Positions 19,149 through 26,780 of a stretch of DNA of 64,000 bases are shown here, in pieces. This DNA is from Bacteroidales bacterium Phil12 (GTDB lineage Bacteria > Bacteroidota > Bacteroidia > Bacteroidales > P3). The notes under the pieces were generated by a model. The model saw only the letters and a program-made list of their open reading frames with translations, searched no databases and was not told the DNA's origin. The DNA lies in contig NWBO01000064.1 of NCBI GenBank assembly GCA_002633275.1, positions 1 through 64,000 of the forward strand, in the 5' to 3' direction. Made by a program: the position numbers and the translations under genes. Numbering within the stretch: the stretch's first letter is position 1; each line of letters begins with the position of its first letter.

Positions 19149-19160
19149 ATCTAATACCAT

Positions 19161-19246
19161 CGAATTAGTGTTAAACATTATCAAATTAGTGTTAAATACC
19201 GTTGAATTAGTGTTAAACATCAGTAAAATGATTTCACCTATTAATT
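19161..19246. repeat. 21-bp-phased repeat array D (three direct units)
   Basis: The clearest direct array: AGTG begins at 19167, 19188 and 19209, exactly 21 nt apart. Each unit reads (G/A)AATTAGTGTTAAAT/C followed by a variable ATTATC, CCGTT or ATCAGT. A degraded fourth unit follows (AAAATGATTTCACC). It lies between the convergent rnfE and hydrolase genes. Confidence 0.85.
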
Positions 19247-19269
19247 CGGCGGCATCGTTTTATCAAAAA

Positions 19270-20538
19270 TTATTTCGCAGTTTTTAGAACAAAGTCTTTG
19301 ATGTCGTCTAATACTTGCGAAGACAAAGTCTGCTCTATTATAGCGTACTCATCCGGCAAACCAGTGGTGCATTGTTGGAACAAATGGTTTAATTCAGGAT
19401 ATAATTTGTATTCTACTTTTTTGTTATGCTTCAAATATTTTTTCATTAAAGGAATATTCTCGTTCGACAATACCTGAATATCTTTTTCGCCCTGCAAAAC
19501 CAAAATAGGCATTTTCAACTTGGTTAAATAATCTTGCGGATTGAATTTACAGAAATAGTCCAACCAATAACCATTAAGGCTATTTGTATCATACTTAGTA
19601 TTTTTAATGGTATTGGTATTCATTTCAATTTGTTCCTTTGTGTAGTGCTGCGCTTTTAACATCGCTTCCGTTTGAGTTACCAAAATATCTTTACCACTAA
19701 GTGCCGGGGCTGCCATAAATATCAGAGCTTTTATATCCTTATATTTCGCACCCAATATCTGAGCTATCAGTCCTCCCTCGCTATGTCCGAGAACAATTAT
19801 ATTATTGGCATCTATCTCCTTTTGTTCTTTAAGCATATTGATAGCACAACGAGTATCTTCGGCAAAATCCATTGTTGTTCCTCTATACATATTGGTATCC
19901 TTTGAACCAAATCCCCTATCGTCGTAACGGAATACAGCAACTCCATGTTTTGTTAGATAATCGGCAATAACAAAGAACGGACAATGACCGACAATGTTTT
20001 CATCTCTGTCTTGACAACCCGAACCGCTTACGAGAACAACACACGGAAATTTTCCATTACCTTTTGGATAGGTGAGTGTTCCGTGAAAATCATAATCGCA
20101 ATTGGGATTTTTGAATTGTAGTTCCTTGATAACATAATCGAAAGGAGGCTGCGGAGTTTGAGGTCTTTGCATTGTATATTGGCTTTCAGTCTTATTGAAA
20201 GTTATGTCTGTGAAAAACGCACCTTGTTTGAAAGTACCTTTAAGTGTTTGTCTGTCTTCGGAATATTTCAAACGCATACGAACACTCAAACTTTTGATAT
20301 TAACCTTTACACTATCTTCGGTGATTTTTGTTTTACTTGCCGCAACAAGTTCTTTTGTTTGAGCAGGCGAACCCATAAAGACAAGTGTGGTATCTTTTTG
20401 ATTTATTATCTGCAACGTTATTGGCAAAACCATTGATTGGATATGCAAATCACCTTTGAAATTAAGTGTATCTTGCGCCATCGAATACATTGCACAGAAC
20501 AAACACAATATGATTGAAAACTTTTTATACATATACAT
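19270..20538 (-). CDS. Secreted alpha/beta hydrolase (prolyl-oligopeptidase-like serine hydrolase)
   Basis: A 422-aa exported protein: signal peptide (about 1-21), a beta-rich N-terminal region, then an alpha/beta-hydrolase fold from about residue 145. The oxyanion strand GSGCQDRDEN, the nucleophile elbow GHSEGG (S253), Asp353 in LQGEKDI and His385 in ELNHLF form a plausible triad. It resembles the family of dienelactone hydrolase / S9-like esterases often annotated simply as alpha/beta hydrolase. Substrate unknown (ester or short peptide). Starts at ATG 20538 (a second ATG is two codons in). Monocistronic. Confidence 0.85.
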   Translation of the reverse strand: MYMYKKFSIILCLFCAMYSMAQDTLNFKGDLHIQSMVLPITLQIINQKDTTLVFMGSPAQTKELVAASKTKITEDSVKVNIKSLSVRMRLKYSEDRQTLKGTFKQGAFFTDITFNKTESQYTMQRPQTPQPPFDYVIKELQFKNPNCDYDFHGTLTYPKGNGKFPCVVLVSGSGCQDRDENIVGHCPFFVIADYLTKHGVAVFRYDDRGFGSKDTNMYRGTTMDFAEDTRCAINMLKEQKEIDANNIIVLGHSEGGLIAQILGAKYKDIKALIFMAAPALSGKDILVTQTEAMLKAQHYTKEQIEMNTNTIKNTKYDTNSLNGYWLDYFCKFNPQDYLTKLKMPILVLQGEKDIQVLSNENIPLMKKYLKHNKKVEYKLYPELNHLFQQCTTGLPDEYAIIEQTLSSQVLDDIKDFVLKTAK

Positions 20539-20621
20539 CTATTATTAATTTTATAAGTAAAATACAAACGTGTTGTTTAATTCAATCAATACAATACGTT
20601 TATATATTTATAAGGAATATT

Positions 20622-22094
20622 TTAGTAGTTTCTTGCGAATATTACTCTTCTGTGAGAAGGCTTGCCGGAATAAATACATTTGCCCTCTTCAACGGGAGCA
20701 TCAATAGGGATACAACGGATTGTGGCTTTGGTTTCTTCCTTGATTTTCTCTTCGGTTTCAGGAGTGCCGTCCCAATGGCACATCAAAAAGCCGCCTTTCT
20801 CAATCTCAACTTTGAAATCTTCCCAAGTATCAACGTTACGCGTCTTGCTTGCACGTAAATCCAAAGCCTTTTGGTATAAATTGCTTTGTATAAATGCCAA
20901 CAATTCCTCTGCTTTGGCAACAATCTCGTCTTTATGGATTATCTCTTTCTCGCAAGTATCTCTTCTGAACACTTCAACTTTGTCTTCTTTCAAATCCCTT
21001 GCACCCAAAGTAACTCTGACAGGTACGCCCTTAAACTCATATTCATTGAACTTCCAACCCGGCTTAGTCTTTTCGTCATCGTCGTATTTAACTGTGATGC
21101 CCTTAGATGAAAGTTTTTCAATAACATCATTAGCTATCGCATCAATCTGCGATTTCTCTTCATCAGTCTTAAAGATTGGCACAATAACAACTTGTATCGG
21201 AGCAAGATATGGTGGCAACACAAGACCGTTATCATCAGAATGGGTCATAATCAACGCGCCCATCAAACGAGTAGATACACCCCACGAGGTTGCCCAAACA
21301 TATTCCAATTGATTTTCCTTAGAAAGGAATTTAACATCAAATGCTTTGGCAAAGTTTTGTCCCAAGAAGTGCGACGTACCTGCTTGCAAAGCCTTGCCGT
21401 CTTGCATCATCGCCTCTATGCAATATGTTTCAACCGCACCTGCGAAACGCTCGTTGGCAGATTTTATACCTCTTACGACCGGCATTGCCATATACTTTTC
21501 AGCAAAGTCAGCATAAACGTGCATCATCTTTATGGCTTCCGCTTCGGCTTCTTGTCTTGTAGCGTGAGCAGTATGACCTTCTTGCCATAAGAACTCCGCC
21601 GTACGCAGAAACATTCGCGTTCTCATCTCCCAACGAACAACATTAGCCCATTGGTTGCATAGGATTGGCAAATCTCTATAAGATTTAATCCATTTACGAT
21701 AAGTATCCCATATAATTGTTTCAGATGTAGGACGAACGATGAGTTCTTCTTCCAACTTAGCATTTGGATCAGGTATCAAGCCTTTGCCGTCAGGACTTTT
21801 AGCCAAACGGTGGTGGGTTACAACTGCACACTCCTTGGCAAAGCCCTCAACATGTTCTGCTTCCTTTTCAAAAAAAGACTTAGGGATAAACAAAGGGAAG
21901 TAAGCATTTTGATGTCCCGTGTCCTTAAACATCTTATCCAACGTATGCTGCATCTTTTCCCATATCGCATAACCATAAGGTTTAATAACCATACATCCTC
22001 TTACAGAAGAATTTTCAGCCAAATCGGCTCTAACCACAAGTTCATTGTACCATTCAGAGTAATTTTCTGCTCTTGTTACAAAATCTTTCGCCAT
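20622..22094 (-). CDS. proS: Prolyl-tRNA synthetase (archaeal/eukaryotic type)
   Basis: Charges tRNA-Pro with proline. At 490 aa it is the short form lacking the bacterial editing insertion. Class II motifs are visible: motif 2 around [24 protein letters not shown] and motif 3 around [12 protein letters not shown]; also TSETIIWD, an anticodon-binding domain and a C-terminal segment ending in VIFARNY. Bacteroidota typically have this archaeal-type enzyme, acquired anciently. A -7 box TAACTTTG is about 75 nt upstream. Confidence 0.97.
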   Translation of the reverse strand: MAKDFVTRAENYSEWYNELVVRADLAENSSVRGCMVIKPYGYAIWEKMQHTLDKMFKDTGHQNAYFPLFIPKSFFEKEAEHVEGFAKECAVVTHHRLAKSPDGKGLIPDPNAKLEEELIVRPTSETIIWDTYRKWIKSYRDLPILCNQWANVVRWEMRTRMFLRTAEFLWQEGHTAHATRQEAEAEAIKMMHVYADFAEKYMAMPVVRGIKSANERFAGAVETYCIEAMMQDGKALQAGTSHFLGQNFAKAFDVKFLSKENQLEYVWATSWGVSTRLMGALIMTHSDDNGLVLPPYLAPIQVVIVPIFKTDEEKSQIDAIANDVIEKLSSKGITVKYDDDEKTKPGWKFNEYEFKGVPVRVTLGARDLKEDKVEVFRRDTCEKEIIHKDEIVAKAEELLAFIQSNLYQKALDLRASKTRNVDTWEDFKVEIEKGGFLMCHWDGTPETEEKIKEETKATIRCIPIDAPVEEGKCIYSGKPSHRRVIFARNY

Positions 22095-22168
22095 TATATT
22101 ATTGTATTTTGGTATAGTTTTTGTTAAATTTCCGTTAGTCTTTTCGCAAAACCCTTGAAAAGACGTTG

Positions 22169-22176
22169 CAAAGTTA
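22169..22176 (-). promoter_or_regulatory. -7 box of proS
   Basis: TAACTTTG on the minus strand, matching TAnnTTTG; no -33 TTTG at the proper spacing. Confidence 0.5.
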
Positions 22177-22217
22177 CAAAAAGTTAAAAATATAAGAGAA
22201 TTTTAGGAGGTTATTTT

Positions 22218-23525
22218 ATGAAAATCTTGAATTGGAAGAACACAGCATTTGGGTTGATTATCGTTTGCTCGGTATTTTTATTCAACTCTTGCGGAATTGA
22301 AAGTTCCGTTACTGCTTATGACGATATTTACGCCGACGATGAGCAGATTGCTTTTGAAGAGCAAAACTATAATAGAATAATTCAACAAAGCACATATAAA
22401 GATTCCCGTTACAATCACGAGGCTAAACAATATAGAGAACAAGTGGGAGTAAATCAATCACAAGACACTATTCAAGAAGATTTCGATATGGACGATTATT
22501 ACGATTATGCTTACACCGCTCGTCTGCATCGTTTCCATAGTAATGCTCCTATATACGATAATTATTACGATGATTATTATACAAATCTTTATTGGTACGA
22601 TAGAGACCTTGCCCTTTGGGGAACAAGCATATATTTAGGTTATAGTTGGTGGTGGCCTTCTTACGCATTTCGTTGGGGTTGGTATGGCAATCCTTGGTAT
22701 TACGATTGGTATGGCTGGGGCTGGCATCACGGCTGGTACGACTACGCTTGGGGTGGCTGGTGTGGAGGATTCCACCATCATCACCACGGTTGGGGAAGAG
22801 ACCCTTGGTATTATAACTCTTATGATAATAATTCCGGTTTTTATCGTCCTACACATGACGGCGGTAGTTTCACAAGAGCAAATGCAAGAGGTAACATAAC
22901 AAGAGGTGATAACACCATTTCAAGAAATAACAACTCAACCTTTGCCGATAAATACAATAACCGCTACGGTAATACCATTACAAGAGGAAATGCTACCAAT
23001 AACTCTACTATCAGAAATAACAACATCATTTCAAGAAACACTTCAAACATAACAAGAAACTCCTCAACAATATCCACAAACACAAGTTCGAGATTGCAAA
23101 AGCCTGTTACACGTTCTACAAATAATTTGAATAGGAATGGTAATGTTTCAAACAAAGGCGGTAACTCCGGGGAGATAAACAGAAACTCAACAATAAACAG
23201 AAATAACAATTCTACAATAAAGCGTAACAACAATGGAGCAACTCAACAAAGACGTTACACTCCTCCTGCACAACGTCAGCAAAGAAGTTCCGATGTTCGT
23301 CGAAGCAATAACAATAGATCTTCATACACTCGCCCTAACTCAAATAGGAATATGAATAATCCGTCTCGCTCTTCTTCAACATCACGTTCTTCTTCCCGTT
23401 CAAATAGCAGTATAAACAGAAGTAGCAGTTCTTCTCGCTCTTCTTCAATAGGCAGAAGCTCCGGCTCTCATAGTGGCGGCTCTATGTCAAGAGGCGGTGG
23501 TTCACATGGTGGCGGCAGAAGATAA
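22218..23525 (+). CDS. Aromatic-rich lipoprotein with Asn/Ser/Arg low-complexity tail
   Basis: A 435-aa lipoprotein: signal sequence with lipobox FNSC (Cys25). Residues about 95-200 are a low-complexity patch rich in Trp, Tyr, Gly and His (including a run of five His). From about 215 on it is an Asn/Ser/Arg/Thr-rich region with irregular repeats of the type NITRGNNTISRNN, ending in Ser/Gly/Arg-rich repeats. Bacteroidota genomes often hold such proteins with no known function; surface or periplasmic location is likely. An AGGAGG sits 7 nt before the ATG, unusual in this phylum. Ordered 76 nt before the FadL-like porin gene, so perhaps co-transcribed. Confidence 0.7.
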   Translation: MKILNWKNTAFGLIIVCSVFLFNSCGIESSVTAYDDIYADDEQIAFEEQNYNRIIQQSTYKDSRYNHEAKQYREQVGVNQSQDTIQEDFDMDDYYDYAYTARLHRFHSNAPIYDNYYDDYYTNLYWYDRDLALWGTSIYLGYSWWWPSYAFRWGWYGNPWYYDWYGWGWHHGWYDYAWGGWCGGFHHHHHGWGRDPWYYNSYDNNSGFYRPTHDGGSFTRANARGNITRGDNTISRNNNSTFADKYNNRYGNTITRGNATNNSTIRNNNIISRNTSNITRNSSTISTNTSSRLQKPVTRSTNNLNRNGNVSNKGGNSGEINRNSTINRNNNSTIKRNNNGATQQRRYTPPAQRQQRSSDVRRSNNNRSSYTRPNSNRNMNNPSRSSSTSRSSSRSNSSINRSSSSSRSSSIGRSSGSHSGGSMSRGGGSHGGGRR

Positions 23526-23601
23526 TAAACAAGCAATAAATAATAATTTCGATATTTATAAGTTATATTAGAAGTTTAACACGAAACAAAAAAACACAGA
23601 T

Positions 23602-25071
23602 ATGAAAAGAGCATTAATTTTAGCATTTGCAGCCTTGTCTTACTTTGGTGTAAATGCGCAAAGCGAAGAGTTTCCTTTGTTTTTCAGTCAATATGGTATG
23701 AACGGAACGGCAGCATATATCGGTAAAGCAGGTGCAATAGGAGCATTGGGCGGAGATATTATGGCTGCACAATATAACCCCGCAGGTTTGGGTCTTTATC
23801 GTTCAAGCGAGATTAGTTTTTCTTTCGGAATAGATGCTGCATCTTCCAAAACAACGTGGAATAACCTTTCCGCAAAAGATAATCACCCTACATTCAATTA
23901 CGGAAACATCGGAATGGTACTTGATTTCAATAACGGCAAAAGTCCTTTCCGCCACGTACAAGTCTCATTCGGCGTAAATCGTTTAATGAATTTCAACAAC
24001 CGCACGAAAGTTTATCGCAATGGTTTATCTTCTTCTTTTATTTGGGATAATGTAGAGCAGCAGTTGATTAATGATTACGCAAACAATCCTAATGGAATTT
24101 TCAAAGATGATTGGTATCAGTCTTATGTTATAGATTTTGATACAACGAACGGTCAAAATTCCATTTCTTCTATCTTTGACGGTGGAAATGGCGACACTTA
24201 TTCTCAAATCCGTACATTTAGAGAGAGTGGTTCATTAGATGAATTTTCAATGTCTTTAAGTACCAATTATGAGAATTGGCTTTATTTGGGTATGACCATG
24301 GGTATTCCTTTTGGCGATTATACTTGCAAAACAACCCTTACAGAAGTTATCGACCAGACAGGTGATTCCTACACATATTCACAAGAACAACGTTTATCAG
24401 CAACAGGTATTAACTTAAAATTAGGTGCTATCGTTCGTCCGACACAATGGTTGCGTTTGGGTGCTGCAATACATACCCCTACTTGGTACAATGTTACAGA
24501 TGATTATTACAGAAACGTAACTTTCGTTAAGTCTGCCGGCGGTTGGTTCCCTACTTTTGAATATTATATGCAATCACCTTGGAGATTTATGGGTAGTGCC
24601 GCAATCATTTTGGGTAGTTCCAAAACTCTTGTTCAGGGAACAATTTCTGCCGATTACGAATATGCCGATTATAGTTTTATGTCTTATTCTATTGACGACT
24701 CTCCTGTGCTTGAAAACTCATTAAACAACAATATCGAAAATATGTTCGGAGGTGCAAGTACCTTACGTATTGGTGGTGAATTGAGATATTCCAATCTTCG
24801 TGCAAGAGTTGGTTACGCTAACTTCGGTAATCCGTTCAAAGGCGAAGATATAAACACTTCTGCATCGGAATATATCACTTGCGGTATTGGTTTTAGAGGC
24901 AAAATATTCTCATTCGACCTTGCATACGCTTACGGCACGACCAACAATAGAAATGTTTATTCTTACGATGTATATGACATAAACGCCGATCGTTGGTATG
25001 GCGATGACAATCCTGCAAAATCGGATAGAAAACATTCTTTGATTCAAGCAACGTTTGCAATCAGATTTTAA
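23602..25071 (+). CDS. OmpP1/FadL-family outer-membrane protein
   Basis: A 489-aa barrel protein with a signal peptide (MKRALILAFAALSYFGVNAQ). The early segment AGAIGALGGDIMAAQYNPAGLGLYRSSE matches the OmpP1/FadL/TodX family: the N-terminal plug region contains NPAGL. It ends in the residues QATFAIRF, with a C-terminal Phe as in outer-membrane barrels. The family takes up hydrophobic compounds such as fatty acids; Bacteroidota members are often labelled hemin receptor without strong proof. Terminated by a strong hairpin. Confidence 0.85.
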   Translation: MKRALILAFAALSYFGVNAQSEEFPLFFSQYGMNGTAAYIGKAGAIGALGGDIMAAQYNPAGLGLYRSSEISFSFGIDAASSKTTWNNLSAKDNHPTFNYGNIGMVLDFNNGKSPFRHVQVSFGVNRLMNFNNRTKVYRNGLSSSFIWDNVEQQLINDYANNPNGIFKDDWYQSYVIDFDTTNGQNSISSIFDGGNGDTYSQIRTFRESGSLDEFSMSLSTNYENWLYLGMTMGIPFGDYTCKTTLTEVIDQTGDSYTYSQEQRLSATGINLKLGAIVRPTQWLRLGAAIHTPTWYNVTDDYYRNVTFVKSAGGWFPTFEYYMQSPWRFMGSAAIILGSSKTLVQGTISADYEYADYSFMSYSIDDSPVLENSLNNNIENMFGGASTLRIGGELRYSNLRARVGYANFGNPFKGEDINTSASEYITCGIGFRGKIFSFDLAYAYGTTNNRNVYSYDVYDINADRWYGDDNPAKSDRKHSLIQATFAIRF

Positions 25072-25094
25072 GCACTACAAGATAAAACCTTTAT

Positions 25095-25126
25095 AAGTGG
25101 CAGCATTTTAATGTTGCCACTTTTTT
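25095..25126 (+). terminator. Rho-independent terminator after FadL-like gene
   Basis: AAGTGGCAGCAT (25095-25106) pairs with ATGTTGCCACTT (25111-25122, one G-U) around TTTA, followed by a T run to 25126. Confidence 0.85.
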
Positions 25127-25265
25127 ATTTTCCATATTGTAAATATTAAATTTTACAATCAGACCTTACTAAAAACACATCTTTAATTAAAACATCAAAA
25201 ACACGTTCTAAAATTTTATTTGATATATTTATAACCTTTTTATTATATTTTCTAAAAATTTTCCC

Positions 25266-25273
25266 TAATTTTG
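25266..25273 (+). promoter_or_regulatory. -7 box upstream of the poly-G tract
   Basis: TAATTTTG matches TAnnTTTG. It lies 94 nt before the 12-G tract and 29 nt before an ATG at 25302 that opens a 112-codon frame through the tract, so any transcript from here crosses the G run. Confidence 0.45.
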
Positions 25274-25301
25274 CAATCACAAAAATGTGAATATAATTGT
25301 G

Positions 25302-25637
25302 ATGAATACTCCGAAAAATATTGTATCATATAATTTAATTACCTCACTTACAGTTTTATGGGGGGGGGGGGATTTTGTTAAAAATTTATTTTTATTAACA
25401 CCGATTGCAGAGCGTCAAATCCTGCGTTTAATTCTTGTACTTTCATTTTTGGCAATACTCAAAGGAAAACTTTGGGTACTTGTCTGCGTAATTTTTTACC
25501 TAATATCACGAAATTGGTGTTTAACATCAGTAAAATGGTGTTTAACACTAAAAAATTATTGTTTAACATCAATAAACTCTTGTTTAACACCAATAAATCC
25601 TTCTCCCTTTTTATTAAAACAACAAATATTTCGATAA
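25302..25637 (+). CDS. Possible small membrane ORF spanning a poly-G tract (doubtful)
   Basis: A frame of 111 residues from ATG 25302 (or GTG 25287) behind a -7 box. It reads through the 12-G tract as WGGGD. The middle has hydrophobic stretches (ILRLILVLSFLAIL, LWVLVCVIFYLIS) that could be membrane helices. The C-terminal 30 residues are merely the in-frame translation of repeat array E (heptapeptides of the type xxCLTSI). Loss or gain of one G would shut the frame within a few to about ten codons. I do not recognise a family and it may be non-coding. Confidence 0.2.
   Translation: MNTPKNIVSYNLITSLTVLWGGGDFVKNLFLLTPIAERQILRLILVLSFLAILKGKLWVLVCVIFYLISRNWCLTSVKWCLTLKNYCLTSINSCLTPINPSPFLLKQQIFR
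25360..25371 (+). repeat. Homopolymer tract of 12 G
   Basis: Twelve consecutive G in an otherwise AT-rich spacer, directly preceded by TTTTAT. Homopolymer runs of this length slip during replication and are typical phase-variation switches in other bacteria. Its effect here is unknown. Confidence 0.9.
25515..25600. repeat. 21-bp-phased repeat array E (four direct units)
   Basis: TGTTTAAC begins at 25518, 25539, 25560 and 25581: four units at exact 21-nt spacing, orientation opposite to array D. Unit tails vary (ATCAGTAAAATG, ACTAAAAAATTA, ATCAATAAACTC, ACCAATAAATCC). It lies about 90 nt before the Sel1 gene. Confidence 0.85.
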
Positions 25638-25690
25638 TGGCAAATAATAGATGCAACAAATTAACATCTGATTAAAATCTACAAATAATA

Positions 25691-26527
25691 ATGAAGCAAA
25701 TATTTACAAAACTTATACCCAAATTCTTCGCCCGATCACTTAACGGCAAAAGTGCGGAAATTTTATACGATAAAGCAGAAAAACTCCATAAAAAAGCCAA
25801 CGAACTGTTCAAATTAGGTTATAACCACCCGAAAGAATACAATGCTGCTTTTGAATTATACAAAAAAGCAGCCGATCAAGGTCTTGCCGAAGCCCAATGT
25901 AAGTTAGGCGTATGTTATTACTATGGGAAAGGAATTAAAAAGAGTTCCTCCGAAGCCATAAAGTGGTATCAAAAAGCCATTGAACAAGGAAACGCAGAAG
26001 CATTGTATTACTTGGGACGTTGTTATTATGACGGTAAAGGCGTGTTCAAAAATTATTCTCAAACTGTGGAATATATGAAAAAGGCTGCCACGCTCGGATA
26101 TGCAAAAGCCCAATACGAATTGAGTATGTGCTATTATTATGGTAACGGCGTGGAAAAAGACTATGCCGAAAGTTTGAAGTGGATAATCCAAGCTGCTGAA
26201 AACGGTTATATCAAAGCTCAACGAAAATTGGCTTTATGCTATTGTGGCAGCGAACACACAAGCCTAAACGACGCTAAGAATAAACACAATGATTATAACA
26301 ACATTCCTCAATACAATATCAAACAAAATTACGAGCAAGCCTTCAAATACTTTTCGTTGGCTGCCGAACAAAGCGATGGTTATGCGTCGTATATGCTTGG
26401 CGAGTGTTATTACAATGGCTATGGCGTTGAGAAAAATTACGATACCGCTCTAAAATGGTTTCAAACCGCTGCCGAGCAAGGTTCTCTCAACGCAAAAGAC
26501 AAACTTATTAAATTAGGCGAAAGTTAG
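25691..26527 (+). CDS. Sel1-like repeat protein
   Basis: A 278-aa cytoplasmic or membrane-anchored protein made of about six Sel1/TPR-like repeats of 36 residues, each of the form AEAQYxLGxCYYxGxGVxKDYxEAxKWxxxAAEQG. Clear repeats begin near 55, 91, 127, 163 (broken by a polar insert KNKHNDYNN) and 215. No signal peptide, although the first 35 residues are basic and hydrophobic. Sel1 proteins act as adaptors; the partner is unknown. The only nearby gene on the strand is upstream of the poly-G region. Confidence 0.85.
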   Translation: MKQIFTKLIPKFFARSLNGKSAEILYDKAEKLHKKANELFKLGYNHPKEYNAAFELYKKAADQGLAEAQCKLGVCYYYGKGIKKSSSEAIKWYQKAIEQGNAEALYYLGRCYYDGKGVFKNYSQTVEYMKKAATLGYAKAQYELSMCYYYGNGVEKDYAESLKWIIQAAENGYIKAQRKLALCYCGSEHTSLNDAKNKHNDYNNIPQYNIKQNYEQAFKYFSLAAEQSDGYASYMLGECYYNGYGVEKNYDTALKWFQTAAEQGSLNAKDKLIKLGES

Positions 26528-26645
26528 ACACGCTTAAACCGAATTTTTTGAACGTTTCAATAAACGCATATTAGAAAGCAATACCTCAACCGCACAAGCT
26601 CAACACTTCTTTATTGAAGTCATAAAAATAATGTGGGAAATCAAA

Positions 26646-26713
26646 AAATTAGTGTTAAACATCAGTGAAATGATGTTTAACACTAATTTACCAATCAGGG
26701 ACACTATTTTTCC
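26646..26713. repeat. 21-bp-phased repeat array F with 19-bp perfect hairpin
   Basis: Positions 26646-26664 and 26671-26689 are exact reverse complements (19 bp, beginning AAATTAGTGTT), loop GTGAAA, then a third unit CAGGGACACTATTTTTCC. Placed between the convergent Sel1 and MBOAT genes, so it could also serve as a bidirectional terminator. Confidence 0.8.
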
Positions 26714-26780
26714 AATATTACGCATTAGTAAATAAATGCCTGATTAAGGAAAATAAAAACTTCAAATATTTTTACGCAAT

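Noticed and set aside
19002-19220. Minus-strand ORF of 72 aa starting with MFNTN repeats
   Set aside because: Derived from repeat array D and overlapping the end of rnfE antisense.
25459-25659. Minus-strand ORF of 66 aa with LNTNFxx repeats
   Set aside because: Translation of the 21-bp array E only; no start signals and the repeat is intergenic elsewhere.
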